Position numbers and translations under genes: made by a program
Part shown: piece by piece, positions 1 through 9,030 of the stretch
Numbering within the stretch: the first letter of the stretch is position 1
Layout: each line of letters starts with the position of its first letter
Assembly: GCA_036489975.1 (NCBI GenBank)
Contig: DASXES010000026.1
Coordinates: 1-64,000, forward strand
Source of the DNA: Roseiarcus sp036489975
GTDB taxonomy: Bacteria; Pseudomonadota; Alphaproteobacteria; Rhizobiales; Beijerinckiaceae
Direction: 5' to 3'
DNA length: 64,000 nucleotides
Notes under the pieces: model-generated
Told to the model about the DNA's origin: nothing
Seen by the model: only the letters and a program-made list of their open reading frames with translations
The model's database searches: none

Positions 1-436
1 GGTTCAGAATGTTCAAAAACATCGCCATGCGCACCCCCTGAAGGGCTTCCGTCCGGCGCATCCCAACCCCTCCAAAAGGGGCCGGATCTACCGGACAGGT
101 CGTGCGCTACCTAAACCGGACATATCGTCTGCTACCGACACGCTTGGCCGAGCTTGTTTCCCTAGCCGCCGAATTCGGCTACCCTCTCGCCGTGAAGCGG
201 TTTTGGGTAACGAAGGAGATAAAGACGACTAAGGAAATCAACGCCCTGTTCGGCGGAAGCATTTTGCTCCGAGGCCTCGAAAGCAATCTTTAGGGTGCGC
301 TGTGGCGAGGAGGCGCTAAAGTCGGCGTGGCAAACGAGCGGGGATCGCTCCGGAATGGATTTGACGCCGCTTGAGATTTGATATGGCATGGTCCGGTTGA
401 CCAAAGTCGGTCGGCGGGACTAGGTGAAGTTCAAGG
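1..436. other. No recognisable gene upstream of tRNA-Arg
   Basis: Two short overlapping open frames exist here (102-293 on the plus strand and 162-404 on the minus strand). Neither has a convincing ribosome binding site, a family motif or a hydrophobic pattern I recognise. They are treated as chance frames. The stretch may hold the promoter of the tRNA gene that follows. Confidence 0.4.
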
Positions 437-513
437 GCACCCGTAGCTCAGCTGGATAGAGTGACGGCCTCCGAAGCCGTAGGTCACAGGTTCGAATCCT
501 GTCGGGTGCGCCA
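437..513 (+). tRNA. tRNA-Arg (anticodon CCG)
   Basis: A complete cloverleaf can be drawn by eye. The 7-bp acceptor stem is GCACCCG paired with CGGGTGC. The D-arm holds AGCTCAGCTGGATAGAGT, and the anticodon stem ACGGC/GCCGT encloses the loop CTCCGAA, which gives anticodon CCG (reads CGG, arginine). The T-arm contains GGTTCGAATCC, the discriminator base is G, and the CCA end is encoded. tRNA-Arg genes are common integration sites, but no integrase or duplicated 3' end was recognised nearby. Confidence 0.97.
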
Positions 514-787
514 CCCTGTAACATATTGAAAATACCCAATTTTCATCCGCGACCCCACTTGCCTATAAGAACTGACGTAGATTTGTGGGAAATGTCAGTG
601 ACTTAGGGTAAACGCGCCGATTGTTATCGGCCCGGTCTTCTCATTGCTCGTCCAATCGCAACCAGTCAGCCTCATGTGTGTTGTAAGGTCGACGCGAAAC
701 GGGGGGCGTGGGGATCGAGGAGCAGACGGACCTTTTCAATCAAGTTCTGCGAAATCGATCACGAACTGACGCGCTCCAAGGAGGACG

Positions 788-2194
788 ATGATGAAGAATG
801 AAGCGTCATCGAGGGAGACAACGGACACGCGGATCGGCAAGCTCACTTTCGAAAGCGGCTATCCGTCCGACGATACGGTGAAGAAGCTCTACGACGAAAT
901 GGACTTTCAGCGGGCCTGCCAAGCCTATCTCTGGGGTATTCCGGCGGTCGGCCTCAATGAATGGCAGAGGGCTCACTTCGATGTCTTCAAAGCTAAGAGC
1001 GGCGAGATGCTGTCCTATCTCGATTTCGACGAGAAGCTCGGCATTCTCACGCCGAACTACACGACGCCCTATATCGCCACCTTCATCGATCTTGAGACAG
1101 CCGGACCGATGGTCATCGAGATTCCCCCGGGCCTCATGGCGGGGATGATCCTCGACGGCTGGCAGCGTGTTTTGGCCGACCTTGGCGTGGTTGGCCCCGA
1201 CCAGGGCAAAGGTGGAAAATATCTTATCCTTCCGCCCGGCCACGAGAAGATCGAGCCGCCGGGATACTACGTCACTCACTCTCCAAGCCGCGTCGTGCTT
1301 GGCGGCGTGCGATTGCTGGGCGCGGACAAAGAAAAGGCGATCGCGGAACTCATACCAGGCATCAAAACCTATAGCTGGTCGAGTAAGGGCGCGGGCGCTC
1401 CGACGCCAGTTCGTCATGCGGGCGACCTGAAGTGGAGCCAGATGCCGCCGCGCGGAATGGCCTATTGGGAAAGCCTCAACGATTTCATCCAGCGCGATCC
1501 AGTGATGGAGCGCGACCGGCTGATCCTCGCTCAGCTCAGGTTTCTCGGCATCGAGAAGGGTATGCCTTTCCGGCCCGACGCCCGCCAGAAAGGAATCCTC
1601 GAACAGGCCGCCGTCGTTGGCGAAGCAATGGCGAAGGCCAACACATCGGACAAGCGCGTCGAGCCGCAGTTCTGGCCGAACACGCATTGGAAACATGCGC
1701 TCGTCGTCGCGGTGGACCAACGGGCCGCCAATTATGACCAGTTCGATGAACGCGCCGCTTGGTTCTACGAAGCGGTCGTCATTTCGAAGGGCATGCTGAC
1801 CCAGACTCCCGGGGTCGGACAACGCTATATCGCGTCGTACAAGGACTCGGATGGCGAATGGCTGAACGGAAGCGGTACATACAAGCTGCATGTGCCGTCC
1901 AATCCACCTGTCAAGCAGTTCTGGTCTGTCACTTACTACGACGAAGATACAAGGCAGATGGCAGCTACGCCGCAGGGCAGGCCGGATATCTCCTCGCGGA
2001 AAGAAGATATCGTCAAGAACAGCGACGGATCGATCGACGTCTATTTCGGGCCGAAGGCGCCCAAGGGACACGAGGCCAACTGGGTCCAGACGAATCCCGG
2101 CAAGGGGTGGTTCACCTACTTCCGTTTCTATGGGCCCACCGAAGCGTTCTTCGACAAATCGTGGGCGCTCCCTGACTTTGAGAAGATGGGCTGA
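788..2194 (+). CDS. DUF1254/DUF1214 domain protein (first of tandem pair)
   Basis: A 468-residue protein matching the DUF1254 (N-terminal) plus DUF1214 (C-terminal) architecture. These large soluble or periplasmic beta-rich proteins have no settled biochemical role. The FQRACQAYLW motif at about residues 40-49, the TPNYTTPY segment near 95 and the KQFWSVTYYDE segment near 375 are shared with the next gene. No signal peptide is visible. A strong AAGGAGG lies at 778-784. It sits only 3 bases before the first ATG (788) and 6 before an adjacent ATG (791), so 791 may be the true start. The gene is separated from its paralogue by 23 bases, which suggests one transcript. The family is clear, but the substrate and reaction are unknown. 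Confidence 0.88.
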   Translation: MMKNEASSRETTDTRIGKLTFESGYPSDDTVKKLYDEMDFQRACQAYLWGIPAVGLNEWQRAHFDVFKAKSGEMLSYLDFDEKLGILTPNYTTPYIATFIDLETAGPMVIEIPPGLMAGMILDGWQRVLADLGVVGPDQGKGGKYLILPPGHEKIEPPGYYVTHSPSRVVLGGVRLLGADKEKAIAELIPGIKTYSWSSKGAGAPTPVRHAGDLKWSQMPPRGMAYWESLNDFIQRDPVMERDRLILAQLRFLGIEKGMPFRPDARQKGILEQAAVVGEAMAKANTSDKRVEPQFWPNTHWKHALVVAVDQRAANYDQFDERAAWFYEAVVISKGMLTQTPGVGQRYIASYKDSDGEWLNGSGTYKLHVPSNPPVKQFWSVTYYDEDTRQMAATPQGRPDISSRKEDIVKNSDGSIDVYFGPKAPKGHEANWVQTNPGKGWFTYFRFYGPTEAFFDKSWALPDFEKMG

Positions 2195-2217
2195 ACTCCA
2201 TCTCGAGAGGCCTCGCA

Positions 2218-3750
2218 ATGATCAAAGCCACAGGACCTGCATCGTTAGTGGCGTTGGGGCACGGGGCCGAAGCCGCGCCCGCATCTGAAAGCCAGGCGCG
2301 CTTCGATGCACTTGCCAGTCTGCCATTCGAACAGAACCGTCCGACGCCGGAAACGGCCAAGACGTTGATGGATGAACTCACGTTCCAGCGAGCGACGCAG
2401 GCCTATCTCTGGGCGCTGCCGCTCATCAATACGCTCGGTATGAAATATGGCTCGGAAGCCGTGTTTGGCGCGGGCTACGACATCCTGCCGGTTTGGAAAG
2501 AGCGGCTCGACACCAAGACATTGGTCACGACGCCAAACTCCGACGTGATCTACGCGATGAGCTACGTGGACATGGGGGAGACGGGCCCGATTGTGTTCGA
2601 GGCGCCGCCCAACCTGCAGGGCATTTTGCTCGATTTCTGGCAGCGACCAATTCCAGTTGACGGCGGCAAGTTCTTCGGCGACGTCGGCCTGCCGGGACCG
2701 GACGCCGGCAAGGGCGGCAAGTTCCTGGTTCTCCCGCCGGGCCACAAAGGCGAAGCGCCGGCCGGTTGCTACATCTATCGCTCCGGCACGAACAATCTGT
2801 TCGTCTTTCTTCGCGCCTTCTACCAGGATCCAAAGGATCTTTCACCCGCCATCGCGCTGATGGAGCACGCCAAGATCTATCCGCTTGATCTGCCGGAAGC
2901 CGAACGCAAGCCGATGCAGTTCCCGAATGCCTCTGGCGTTCCGGCGAATATGCTGCCGCGGTCAGATTTTTCGGCCTTCGAAGAACTGAAGTGGCTCGTC
3001 GACAAAGAGGGCAAGAACCTAGCCGGGCCGGATGGCCTCGGCATTCTCGCCGGAGCCGGTCTCGTCGCCGGACAACCGTTCGCACCGGACGCCGAGACGA
3101 AAGCCGTCCTCAATGCGGCGGCGAAGACCGGTTACAAGATGAGCCGGGCCATCGGCATGAAGTCGAATGTCGGTGGACGTGACTATCACGTCTGGAAGGA
3201 TCTTCAGTGGCTGAACCCGGTCAATAACTCGGCCGAGCCGGGGCCGGATAAGTCCATGGACTTGAGCTTCCGCAACAAGGCCGCGGGTTTTACCGAAGTC
3301 GAGCCGCGCGCATGGTTCTCGACGGATTATTATTCGATCAGCCCCGGAATGGTCTCGCTCACACCCGGCAAGGGCGCATTCTACTCGATAGCCTTTAATG
3401 ATTCCGAGGGGACGCCATTGTTGGGCGACGCATCATATAAGTTGACGTTGCCCCCCAACGTGCCGGCCAAGCTGTTCTGGTCACTGACGCTCTACGAGGC
3501 TGAAAACGCCTCCGGACTGGTGACGGAAGCCCGGCGTTTTCCCTCGCTCGGCTCGCGTGACAACCCGGTGAAGAATGCGGACGGGACGATCGATCTCTAC
3601 ATCGGTCCCAGGTCCCCTGCGGGGAAAGAGGCGAATTGGCTTGCGACTGCGCCGGGACGGGGCTTCTTCTCAATCTTAAGGCTCTATGGGCCGGATGAGG
3701 CGGCCGTCGATTACAGCTGGAAGCCGGGTGACATCGAGCGGCTGCGCTAG
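2218..3750 (+). CDS. DUF1254/DUF1214 domain protein (second of tandem pair)
   Basis: A 510-residue paralogue of the preceding gene. It carries the same FQRATQAYLW motif (about residues 56-65), a TPNSDVIYA segment, and a C-terminal DUF1214-like part with KLFWSLTLYEAE. The first 22 residues are weakly hydrophobic and end in AEAAPA, so a short export signal is possible, unlike in the upstream copy. The gene follows its neighbour after 23 bases and is very probably co-transcribed. The two proteins differ enough (for example in the central 200 residues) that the duplication looks old. The biochemical function is unknown. Confidence 0.88.
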   Translation: MIKATGPASLVALGHGAEAAPASESQARFDALASLPFEQNRPTPETAKTLMDELTFQRATQAYLWALPLINTLGMKYGSEAVFGAGYDILPVWKERLDTKTLVTTPNSDVIYAMSYVDMGETGPIVFEAPPNLQGILLDFWQRPIPVDGGKFFGDVGLPGPDAGKGGKFLVLPPGHKGEAPAGCYIYRSGTNNLFVFLRAFYQDPKDLSPAIALMEHAKIYPLDLPEAERKPMQFPNASGVPANMLPRSDFSAFEELKWLVDKEGKNLAGPDGLGILAGAGLVAGQPFAPDAETKAVLNAAAKTGYKMSRAIGMKSNVGGRDYHVWKDLQWLNPVNNSAEPGPDKSMDLSFRNKAAGFTEVEPRAWFSTDYYSISPGMVSLTPGKGAFYSIAFNDSEGTPLLGDASYKLTLPPNVPAKLFWSLTLYEAENASGLVTEARRFPSLGSRDNPVKNADGTIDLYIGPRSPAGKEANWLATAPGRGFFSILRLYGPDEAAVDYSWKPGDIERLR

Positions 3751-3932
3751 AGCCCCTCTCGGTCTCATTTGTAGCGGCTGGCTTGCTTGCGAGGCTTTCC
3801 TAAATGAGCGCGGTTATCAAACGGTCGAAATAACAATCACATAACAGTGCTCAGTTTCATCCTCTCGGGCGCGCCACTCCAAAAAATCCCGCTTTCGTCG
3901 AGGCGAGGGCGATTCAGTCCAGTCCCACACGC

Positions 3933-4340
3933 CTAGTCGACCGCCGGTACGGAGTGGTGCTCGTGGGTGATGGTCCAGGCTCCGTTGATCTTGCGAAACC
4001 CTACGGTCAGACGAAAGTCGAGCACTTTCGGTTCGCCATCGGGACCCGGCTCGGCGCACCCCATTGTGGCGACGGCAAAGGCGACGTCCGCGCCCGCGGT
4101 GATGTCCAGGGTGTGGATTTCAAAGGGAATGGGATTGCTCGACCAGGAAAAGAACAAGTCCCAGGACTTCCGATACGCGTCCAATCCTCGGATTTCAAAC
4201 GGCGGCGGTACATCGAACATCACGAAATCGGGGGCATGGTGTTGGAGGATTGCGTCGATATCGCCACGCCGCACGGCGCCCGCCCAAGCTTCGATCAGGC
4301 CGCGAATCTCCCTTTCGTCTTCGGTGTGGTTTTCATTCAC
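3933..4340 (-). CDS. SnoaL-like / NTF2-fold protein
   Basis: A 135-residue protein with the layout of the SnoaL / DUF4440 branch of the NTF2-like superfamily. An N-terminal helix (EIRGLIEAWAGAVRRGD) is followed by HHAPDFVMFDVPPP, a central RGLDAYRKSW segment and a C-terminal WTITHEHHSVP strand. Family members are small cone-shaped barrels that act as isomerases, hydrolases or binding proteins. Here no neighbour tells which. The gene lies alone, convergent with the DUF1254 pair. Confidence 0.85.
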   Translation of the reverse strand: MNENHTEDEREIRGLIEAWAGAVRRGDIDAILQHHAPDFVMFDVPPPFEIRGLDAYRKSWDLFFSWSSNPIPFEIHTLDITAGADVAFAVATMGCAEPGPDGEPKVLDFRLTVGFRKINGAWTITHEHHSVPAVD

Positions 4341-5111
4341 GGAGATTGATCCTCAGGTCCTTAGGTCGTTGAATGAACCGGCGTTGCCCGTGCGACATGG
4401 CCTCGCTGGACACTGGCGCCGTCCTCAGGAGCAACGTCGCGAGAGATAGCCCGATCACGTCGGCGCCGCCAAGACGTGGGAACAGGGGAGCTTAAGCGTG
4501 CAGCGCCGTACCGCCATCTGCCGCGGTGCGAGCCGTGCGGAGCTGAGAAGCGCCTTTGCGATGTCCTGCATGAGGATTACGCGGCCGGTCTCGTACTCGC
4601 CACCACCCGTGGCGAAACGCGCACTGACCAGGCCGCTGCGGCGATAGCACAGCAAACCCGTGACCATCATTCCTTCCAGACGATCACGCTTGGCGGGTTA
4701 CGACGGAGCGCCAATCTTTGCGGCTGCGCGATCGGCGCTCGCCCGCATCGGCGCTCGCCATGAGGCCTGGGCGGAACGGTTGGCGGCTCAATCTCCGCAC
4801 CCGGGGAATCCGTCGATCACAGCCGCCGGCCTGAGCGATCCGGCGACGCGACACGTATTCGTGATCGTCCGGCCCGGGACTTGCGTTGCCGAACCACTTG
4901 GCGCCTAAAGAACCAGCGAGGAGAGGGCGGGAGCGGCAGGCTGGCCGGGAGGGGGAGATTCACGATCGCCTGGTGCGCTCACGACTTGGCCCGCATCACC
5001 GGGGCGGGGACAAGGGTTGTTGTATCGCGCCGCGCCCGCGCGGGGTTGTTCTCGCGGCCAGCATCGTTGCGACCGGCGCTGAACGGATACGCGGGGGGAG
5101 GTTCGGCCGCC
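4341..5111. other. Gap of about 770 bases with no supported gene
   Basis: Several short frames run through this stretch (for example 4455-4670 minus and 4660-4908 plus). None shows a start context, known motif or plausible domain. The frame of the downstream efflux gene is open back to 4881, but the residues before 5112 are Arg/Gly-rich and do not look like protein. The GGGGGGAGG at 5093-5101 is the ribosome binding site used by the next gene. Confidence 0.4.
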
Positions 5112-6518
5112 GTGCGCGCAGCGCTGCTTCTCGCCGCGTTCCTCCTCGCGGGATGCGCGCCGGTCGGTCCCAACTTCGAGCGCCCGGCGGCGATCGTGTC
5201 GCCGCAGTTCAAGGAGATCAGGGGCTGGAAAATCGCCACGCCTCGCGCAAACGAGTCGAAGGGCGACTGGTGGTCCGTCTTTCATGATCCGGAGCTTGAT
5301 CAGCTCGAGCGGGTCGTCGCGGTGTCCAACCAGACGATAAAGTCGGACGAGGCCAATTACCGTCAGGCGCTGGCGCTGATTGACGAGGCGCGCGCTGGCC
5401 TCTTTCCCACCGTCGGGGGCACTGGATCCGCGACGCGCTCTTCGCCCTCGCAGACGAATCTGACCGCGGAAGCCTCTGGAAGCTGGACGCTCGACGTCTG
5501 GGGCCAGGTCAGGCGCGAGGTCGAGTCGCAGCAGGCGTTCGCGCAGGCGAGCGCCGCCAATCTCGCCAACGCGCTACTCGCCGCGCAGTCGGCGCTCGCG
5601 CTCGCCTATGTGACGCTTCGACAGGCCGATTCGCTCGAGGACCTGCTCAACAGGACGGTCGTCCAATTCGAGCACTCCCTGACAATCACGCAGAACCAGT
5701 ACAAAGCTGGGACGGCGGCGAAGTCCGACGTCCTCACCGCGCAGACGCAAGTGCTCAACGCCCAGGCGCAGCTGATCGCGGCGGGAGTGGCGCGAACCCA
5801 GAGCGAACACGCGATCGCGGTGCTGATGGGCCGGCCGCCCGCGGGCCTGTCGATCCCGCATGGAAGCCTGCCGACCCGCGTACCCTCGGTCCCGGTCGGT
5901 CTGCCCTCATCGCTGCTGGAGCGCCGGCCTGACGTCGCAACGGCGGAACAGACGATGCGTCAGGCGAACGCCCAGATCGGCGTCGAGTTCGCCGGCTATT
6001 TTCCAGCCGTGTCGCTTTCCGGCCTCGTCGGTTACTCCGGCAATCCGTTCAACGCCCAGTTCGGCCCAAGCAACCCCATCTGGTCGTTCGGCGCGTCGCT
6101 CGCGCAGCCCCTGTTCAATGGCGGCCTGACCACGGCCCAGGTCGAGGCGGCGCGCCAGACCTATCAGGCGGACGTCGGGACCTATCGCGCGGCGGTGCTC
6201 AATGCGATCCAGCAGGTGGAGGATGCGCTTTCGGGGATTCGCATCTTCTCGCGCGAGATCAAGGTGCAGGCCGAGAACGTGCGAATTTCCCGCCAGGCAA
6301 CACAGATCACGCTCAACGAATATCAGGCCGGCACTCAGGCCTTCACCGCGGTCATTGTGGCGGAAACCCAGCAATTGACGGCCGAAGAAGCTCTTCTGTC
6401 CACTCAGGCGCAGGTCCAGTCGGAGGCGGTCAATCTCATTGTCGCGCTAGGGGGGGGATGGAGCCAGTCGATGCTGCCGGACGTGACGGCGCAGACGTCG
6501 GCGATTCCGCCGCATTGA
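5112..6518 (+). CDS. Outer-membrane efflux lipoprotein, NodT/OprM (TolC) family
   Basis: A trimeric outer-membrane channel of tripartite efflux systems. The GTG at 5112 is chosen because it gives a compact lipoprotein signal peptide (RAALLLAAFLLAGC, lipobox cysteine at residue 15). It also lies 10 bases after a GGGGGGAGG. From that start the protein has 468 residues, normal for the family. The segments GPNFERP after the cysteine, GDWWSVFHDPELDQLE, SWTLDVWGQVRREVE and ERRPDVATAEQTMRQANAQI are family hallmarks. They show the usual internal duplication of the coiled-coil barrel unit. No RND or MFS pump or membrane-fusion gene is adjacent, so this is an orphan channel. The efflux operon at 42.5-46.3 kb lacks one. 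Confidence 0.93.
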   Translation: MRAALLLAAFLLAGCAPVGPNFERPAAIVSPQFKEIRGWKIATPRANESKGDWWSVFHDPELDQLERVVAVSNQTIKSDEANYRQALALIDEARAGLFPTVGGTGSATRSSPSQTNLTAEASGSWTLDVWGQVRREVESQQAFAQASAANLANALLAAQSALALAYVTLRQADSLEDLLNRTVVQFEHSLTITQNQYKAGTAAKSDVLTAQTQVLNAQAQLIAAGVARTQSEHAIAVLMGRPPAGLSIPHGSLPTRVPSVPVGLPSSLLERRPDVATAEQTMRQANAQIGVEFAGYFPAVSLSGLVGYSGNPFNAQFGPSNPIWSFGASLAQPLFNGGLTTAQVEAARQTYQADVGTYRAAVLNAIQQVEDALSGIRIFSREIKVQAENVRISRQATQITLNEYQAGTQAFTAVIVAETQQLTAEEALLSTQAQVQSEAVNLIVALGGGWSQSMLPDVTAQTSAIPPH

Positions 6519-6657
6519 ATGAGGCGAAGCGAGGGCTGCACGATTGACAGGCGGCGCGCCAGGGGGCGAGAGTTCTTGAGGGGTGGGGCCGGGAGAATCA
6601 TCAAAGCCTGGGTCCATGCCTTCGTTGTCGCCGTTCATGGGCGAGAGGGAGGTGGTG

Positions 6658-7059
6658 GTGATCAAAGCGGTTCGGATTGTCTTGACGGCGCTTGCCGCGT
6701 CGGCGGCTTTGGCCGGGTGCATGACGGTCGGCGGGGTGCAAGAAAAAGAGGGACAGCTCGCGGCGGCGGGCTTTATCCGCCAGCAGGCCGATACGCCGCA
6801 GAAGATGGCCAAGCTTCAGGCGCTGCCGCAAAACTCGTTTGTCTTTGCGCAGCGTAAACACGGCGCGGTCTACATCTACGCGGACGCGGCGGGCTGCGGC
6901 TGCGCGTTCATCGGCAACGCCGCGGCCTTTCAGCAGTACCAGCAGGTTCACGCCGCCAACAACATCGCGCAGATGCAGGAGACGACAGCGATGCTGAACC
7001 AGGAGTCGGCGATGGACTGGGGCGGCGTGTGGGGCCCCTACGCCCCCGGCTGGTACTGA
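6658..7059 (+). CDS. Small putative lipoprotein
   Basis: With the GTG at 6658 this is a 133-residue protein. It begins with a signal peptide (IKAVRIVLTALAASAALAGC) whose cysteine at about residue 21 fits a lipobox. A GAGGGAGG at 6645-6652 is well placed for this start. Longer forms from upstream ATGs would bury the signal. The mature part has a distinctive AAGCGCAFIGN segment, a Gln-rich helix (AAFQQYQQVHAANNIAQMQ) and ends in Trp/Tyr/Pro-rich residues. It lies 139 bases after the efflux channel on the same strand. I do not recognise a named family; an outer-membrane anchored accessory protein is a guess from the signal alone. Confidence 0.75.
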   Translation: MIKAVRIVLTALAASAALAGCMTVGGVQEKEGQLAAAGFIRQQADTPQKMAKLQALPQNSFVFAQRKHGAVYIYADAAGCGCAFIGNAAAFQQYQQVHAANNIAQMQETTAMLNQESAMDWGGVWGPYAPGWY

Positions 7060-7221
7060 TCGGCGGCCGCGCTCAGGGTCGGATTGGGTTTAGATCCGCG
7101 CCGATTGCAGGCGCGGTCCAACGGGCGCCGCGAGGGGCGACCGGGCCGTCGGCAGCGTCAAGAGCGCAGCGGAAGCCGGTCGCGGGCGCGCGCGCCATTT
7201 GCGCGTCCGAATCGCGCCTTT

Positions 7222-7737
7222 TCAATCGCTTACGGCGTCAATTTGGACCGTCTCGGCGACCGGGAGATCGATTGCGATCGGGGTCCTGGCGGGTGGAGGA
7301 AGCCGGAGGCGCTCAGGCTCCTCGCGCGGCCGTGGAAGGGCGGCGAATCCGTGATAGCGATCAAGTTCGCGCACGATCCGGATGACGCGATCAATCGCCT
7401 CGAAATTGGCGCCCGTCATCGAATTGTGCATCGCCCCGTAGGTCACGAGAAGCGCCTCGTTGAGGCGGCTCACCTGCAGCGCCAAATATTCCTCCGGCGG
7501 CTGGGGCGCCCGGTCCGCCAGGATTTTCCGGACGCGTTTGCGCATTTGCCCCGTCGAGACTCCCGATTGGCTGGCTATTTCGGCGACCGATAGGCCGCGA
7601 TTGAGCAAGCCGACGATTTGCTGCTCGCGCTCGGCCCTGGCGTCGCGCGTCCGGCGGCGGGCCTGGAGGGATCGGTCCCGCCGAACAGAGGCTGTGGATG
7701 GGACCTTGGCGCAAGCAGGATTCAAGCTTTCTGTCAT
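7222..7737 (-). CDS. Small HTH (LuxR/GerE- or resolvase-like) regulator
   Basis: Starting at the ATG at 7737 the product is 171 residues. The central part reads EQQIVGLLNRGLSVAEIASQ followed by SGVSTGQMRKRVRKIL, a helix-turn-helix of the kind found in GerE/LuxR or resolvase-type tails. It is flanked by a basic N-terminal stretch. The C-terminal half (LNEALLVTYGAMHNSMTG, then IDRVIRIVRELDRYHGF) is helical and of unknown role. The same frame is open a further 49 codons upstream, but that part looks non-coding. No clear target can be named. It lies convergent with the lipoprotein gene. Confidence 0.72.
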   Translation of the reverse strand: MTESLNPACAKVPSTASVRRDRSLQARRRTRDARAEREQQIVGLLNRGLSVAEIASQSGVSTGQMRKRVRKILADRAPQPPEEYLALQVSRLNEALLVTYGAMHNSMTGANFEAIDRVIRIVRELDRYHGFAALPRPREEPERLRLPPPARTPIAIDLPVAETVQIDAVSD

Positions 7738-8037
7738 AGGAACAAAGATAGAACAAATTGGATTCCGTGACAAGAAAATGTCGGTTGTTCCGAAATGGAG
7801 GCCGGGTGCGGCGCGCCCAACCCATCCAGGGCCCGTCATGGGCCGGCCCTGCGCTGGCTTGATCCGGCCATCCACGCATCGCAACCGGTAGTTGCCGGCA
7901 TAATTTGCAGTTTTATTCTATTTATCAGTATGTTAGTTGAATCGGTCAATGTTCGGCTGGATGGCCGGGCGACCCCCTTAATGCGAAAAGAACGTATTCC
8001 CCGATGGGGAAACTCGATTTCGGATTGCGCCAGCTGA

Positions 8038-8952
8038 TCAAAAAGCCCTGTTGATCGTAAGCGCCAAGCGCTGCGTCTGCGCCGTCCACGAGGAATTGCC
8101 GACCAATGTCCCCACGCTCGTCGAACTCATATCGACAAATGGGCTGGCGAATTTCGCCGTGTGGCCTTGCGTCGCGGCGTAGGTGTAGTTCAAATCGAGA
8201 AACCAGTTCGGGGTCAGGAAGTAGGTGACGCCGACCGTGGCTGCGCCGCCAAAGAGCCAGCTTGAGCTCGAGAAGTCCTGCGGCGCCCCGGATTGATCGA
8301 CGATCGAGCCACCGACAAACGCAAAACCGACGAGGCCATTCAGCCTGGTTCGGGTCTGTGAAAGGGTCGGGCCGCCTCCAGCGTAGACGTAGCTTTGGCC
8401 GAACGCGCGGCCAAGAAATGGGATGAGATCGATTTCCTGTAAGACGCTCGTCTCAGCGGCGCGCACGTAAGCCGGCCCGCTGAAAGATACGGGCGTCGGG
8501 TTCAGAATCGTGGTGTAGGTTCCGAATTGCGGGATGATCGAGTTATAATTGGTCGAAGTCTCTCCCAGATAATTGTACGAGAGCTTCGCTCCCCAAAGCC
8601 AGTCGCTGGCTCCGAAGCGCTGGAAATAGCCGCCCTGGAACGACGGCGCGAAGGCGAAGCGGCTGTCCATGGGGATTCGGGTCGGCCCCTGGGCGCTACC
8701 GGAAGCCGCCAGGATTCCATCCGCAAAGACCTCCGAGGTTCCGATCGCATAGACATGCTGGTCGGTGAAATGCGTCCAGTTGGCGCTCGCGCCAAGACCC
8801 AGAAAGAAGGCGCTGTTCGGCACAGTCGACCCGGTCGGCATGACGGGACTGGGGGCCGGCGCGGGCAGGGCGGGCGGCGGCAGGTCCGCGGCGTCGGCGG
8901 ACGCGGTCGCGAGTGTTAGGGCTGCGGTGAGCGCAAGGAATCGGTTTTGCAT
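8038..8952 (-). CDS. Outer-membrane beta-barrel protein
   Basis: A 304-residue protein with a clean signal peptide (MQNRFLALTAALTLATASA, then DAADLPPP) and a Pro/Ala-rich linker. It ends in alternating hydrophobic strands, closing with TQRLALTINRAF, where the terminal aromatic residue is the usual outer-membrane insertion signal. Proteins of this build are common in Hyphomicrobiales as porin-like or Omp25/31-like barrels. It lies 78 bases downstream of moeA on the same strand, but functional linkage is not implied. Confidence 0.82.
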   Translation of the reverse strand: MQNRFLALTAALTLATASADAADLPPPALPAPAPSPVMPTGSTVPNSAFFLGLGASANWTHFTDQHVYAIGTSEVFADGILAASGSAQGPTRIPMDSRFAFAPSFQGGYFQRFGASDWLWGAKLSYNYLGETSTNYNSIIPQFGTYTTILNPTPVSFSGPAYVRAAETSVLQEIDLIPFLGRAFGQSYVYAGGGPTLSQTRTRLNGLVGFAFVGGSIVDQSGAPQDFSSSSWLFGGAATVGVTYFLTPNWFLDLNYTYAATQGHTAKFASPFVDMSSTSVGTLVGNSSWTAQTQRLALTINRAF

Positions 8953-9030
8953 CGGGACCCCCTGCCGGCCAATCTGTCAGCGAGTTGCAAAGGAGTCGCG
9001 GACCGATGTGTGGAGGCGCGACAGTCCCGC

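Noticed and set aside
437..787. A possible genomic island boundary at tRNA-Arg
   Set aside because: No integrase and no duplicated tRNA 3' end were seen in the window, so the claim has no support.
806..2218. A 470-residue minus-strand open frame across the first DUF1254 gene
   Set aside because: It is an antisense mirror of the plus-strand gene, with no known motifs and an Arg-rich composition; long antisense frames are common in G+C-rich DNA.
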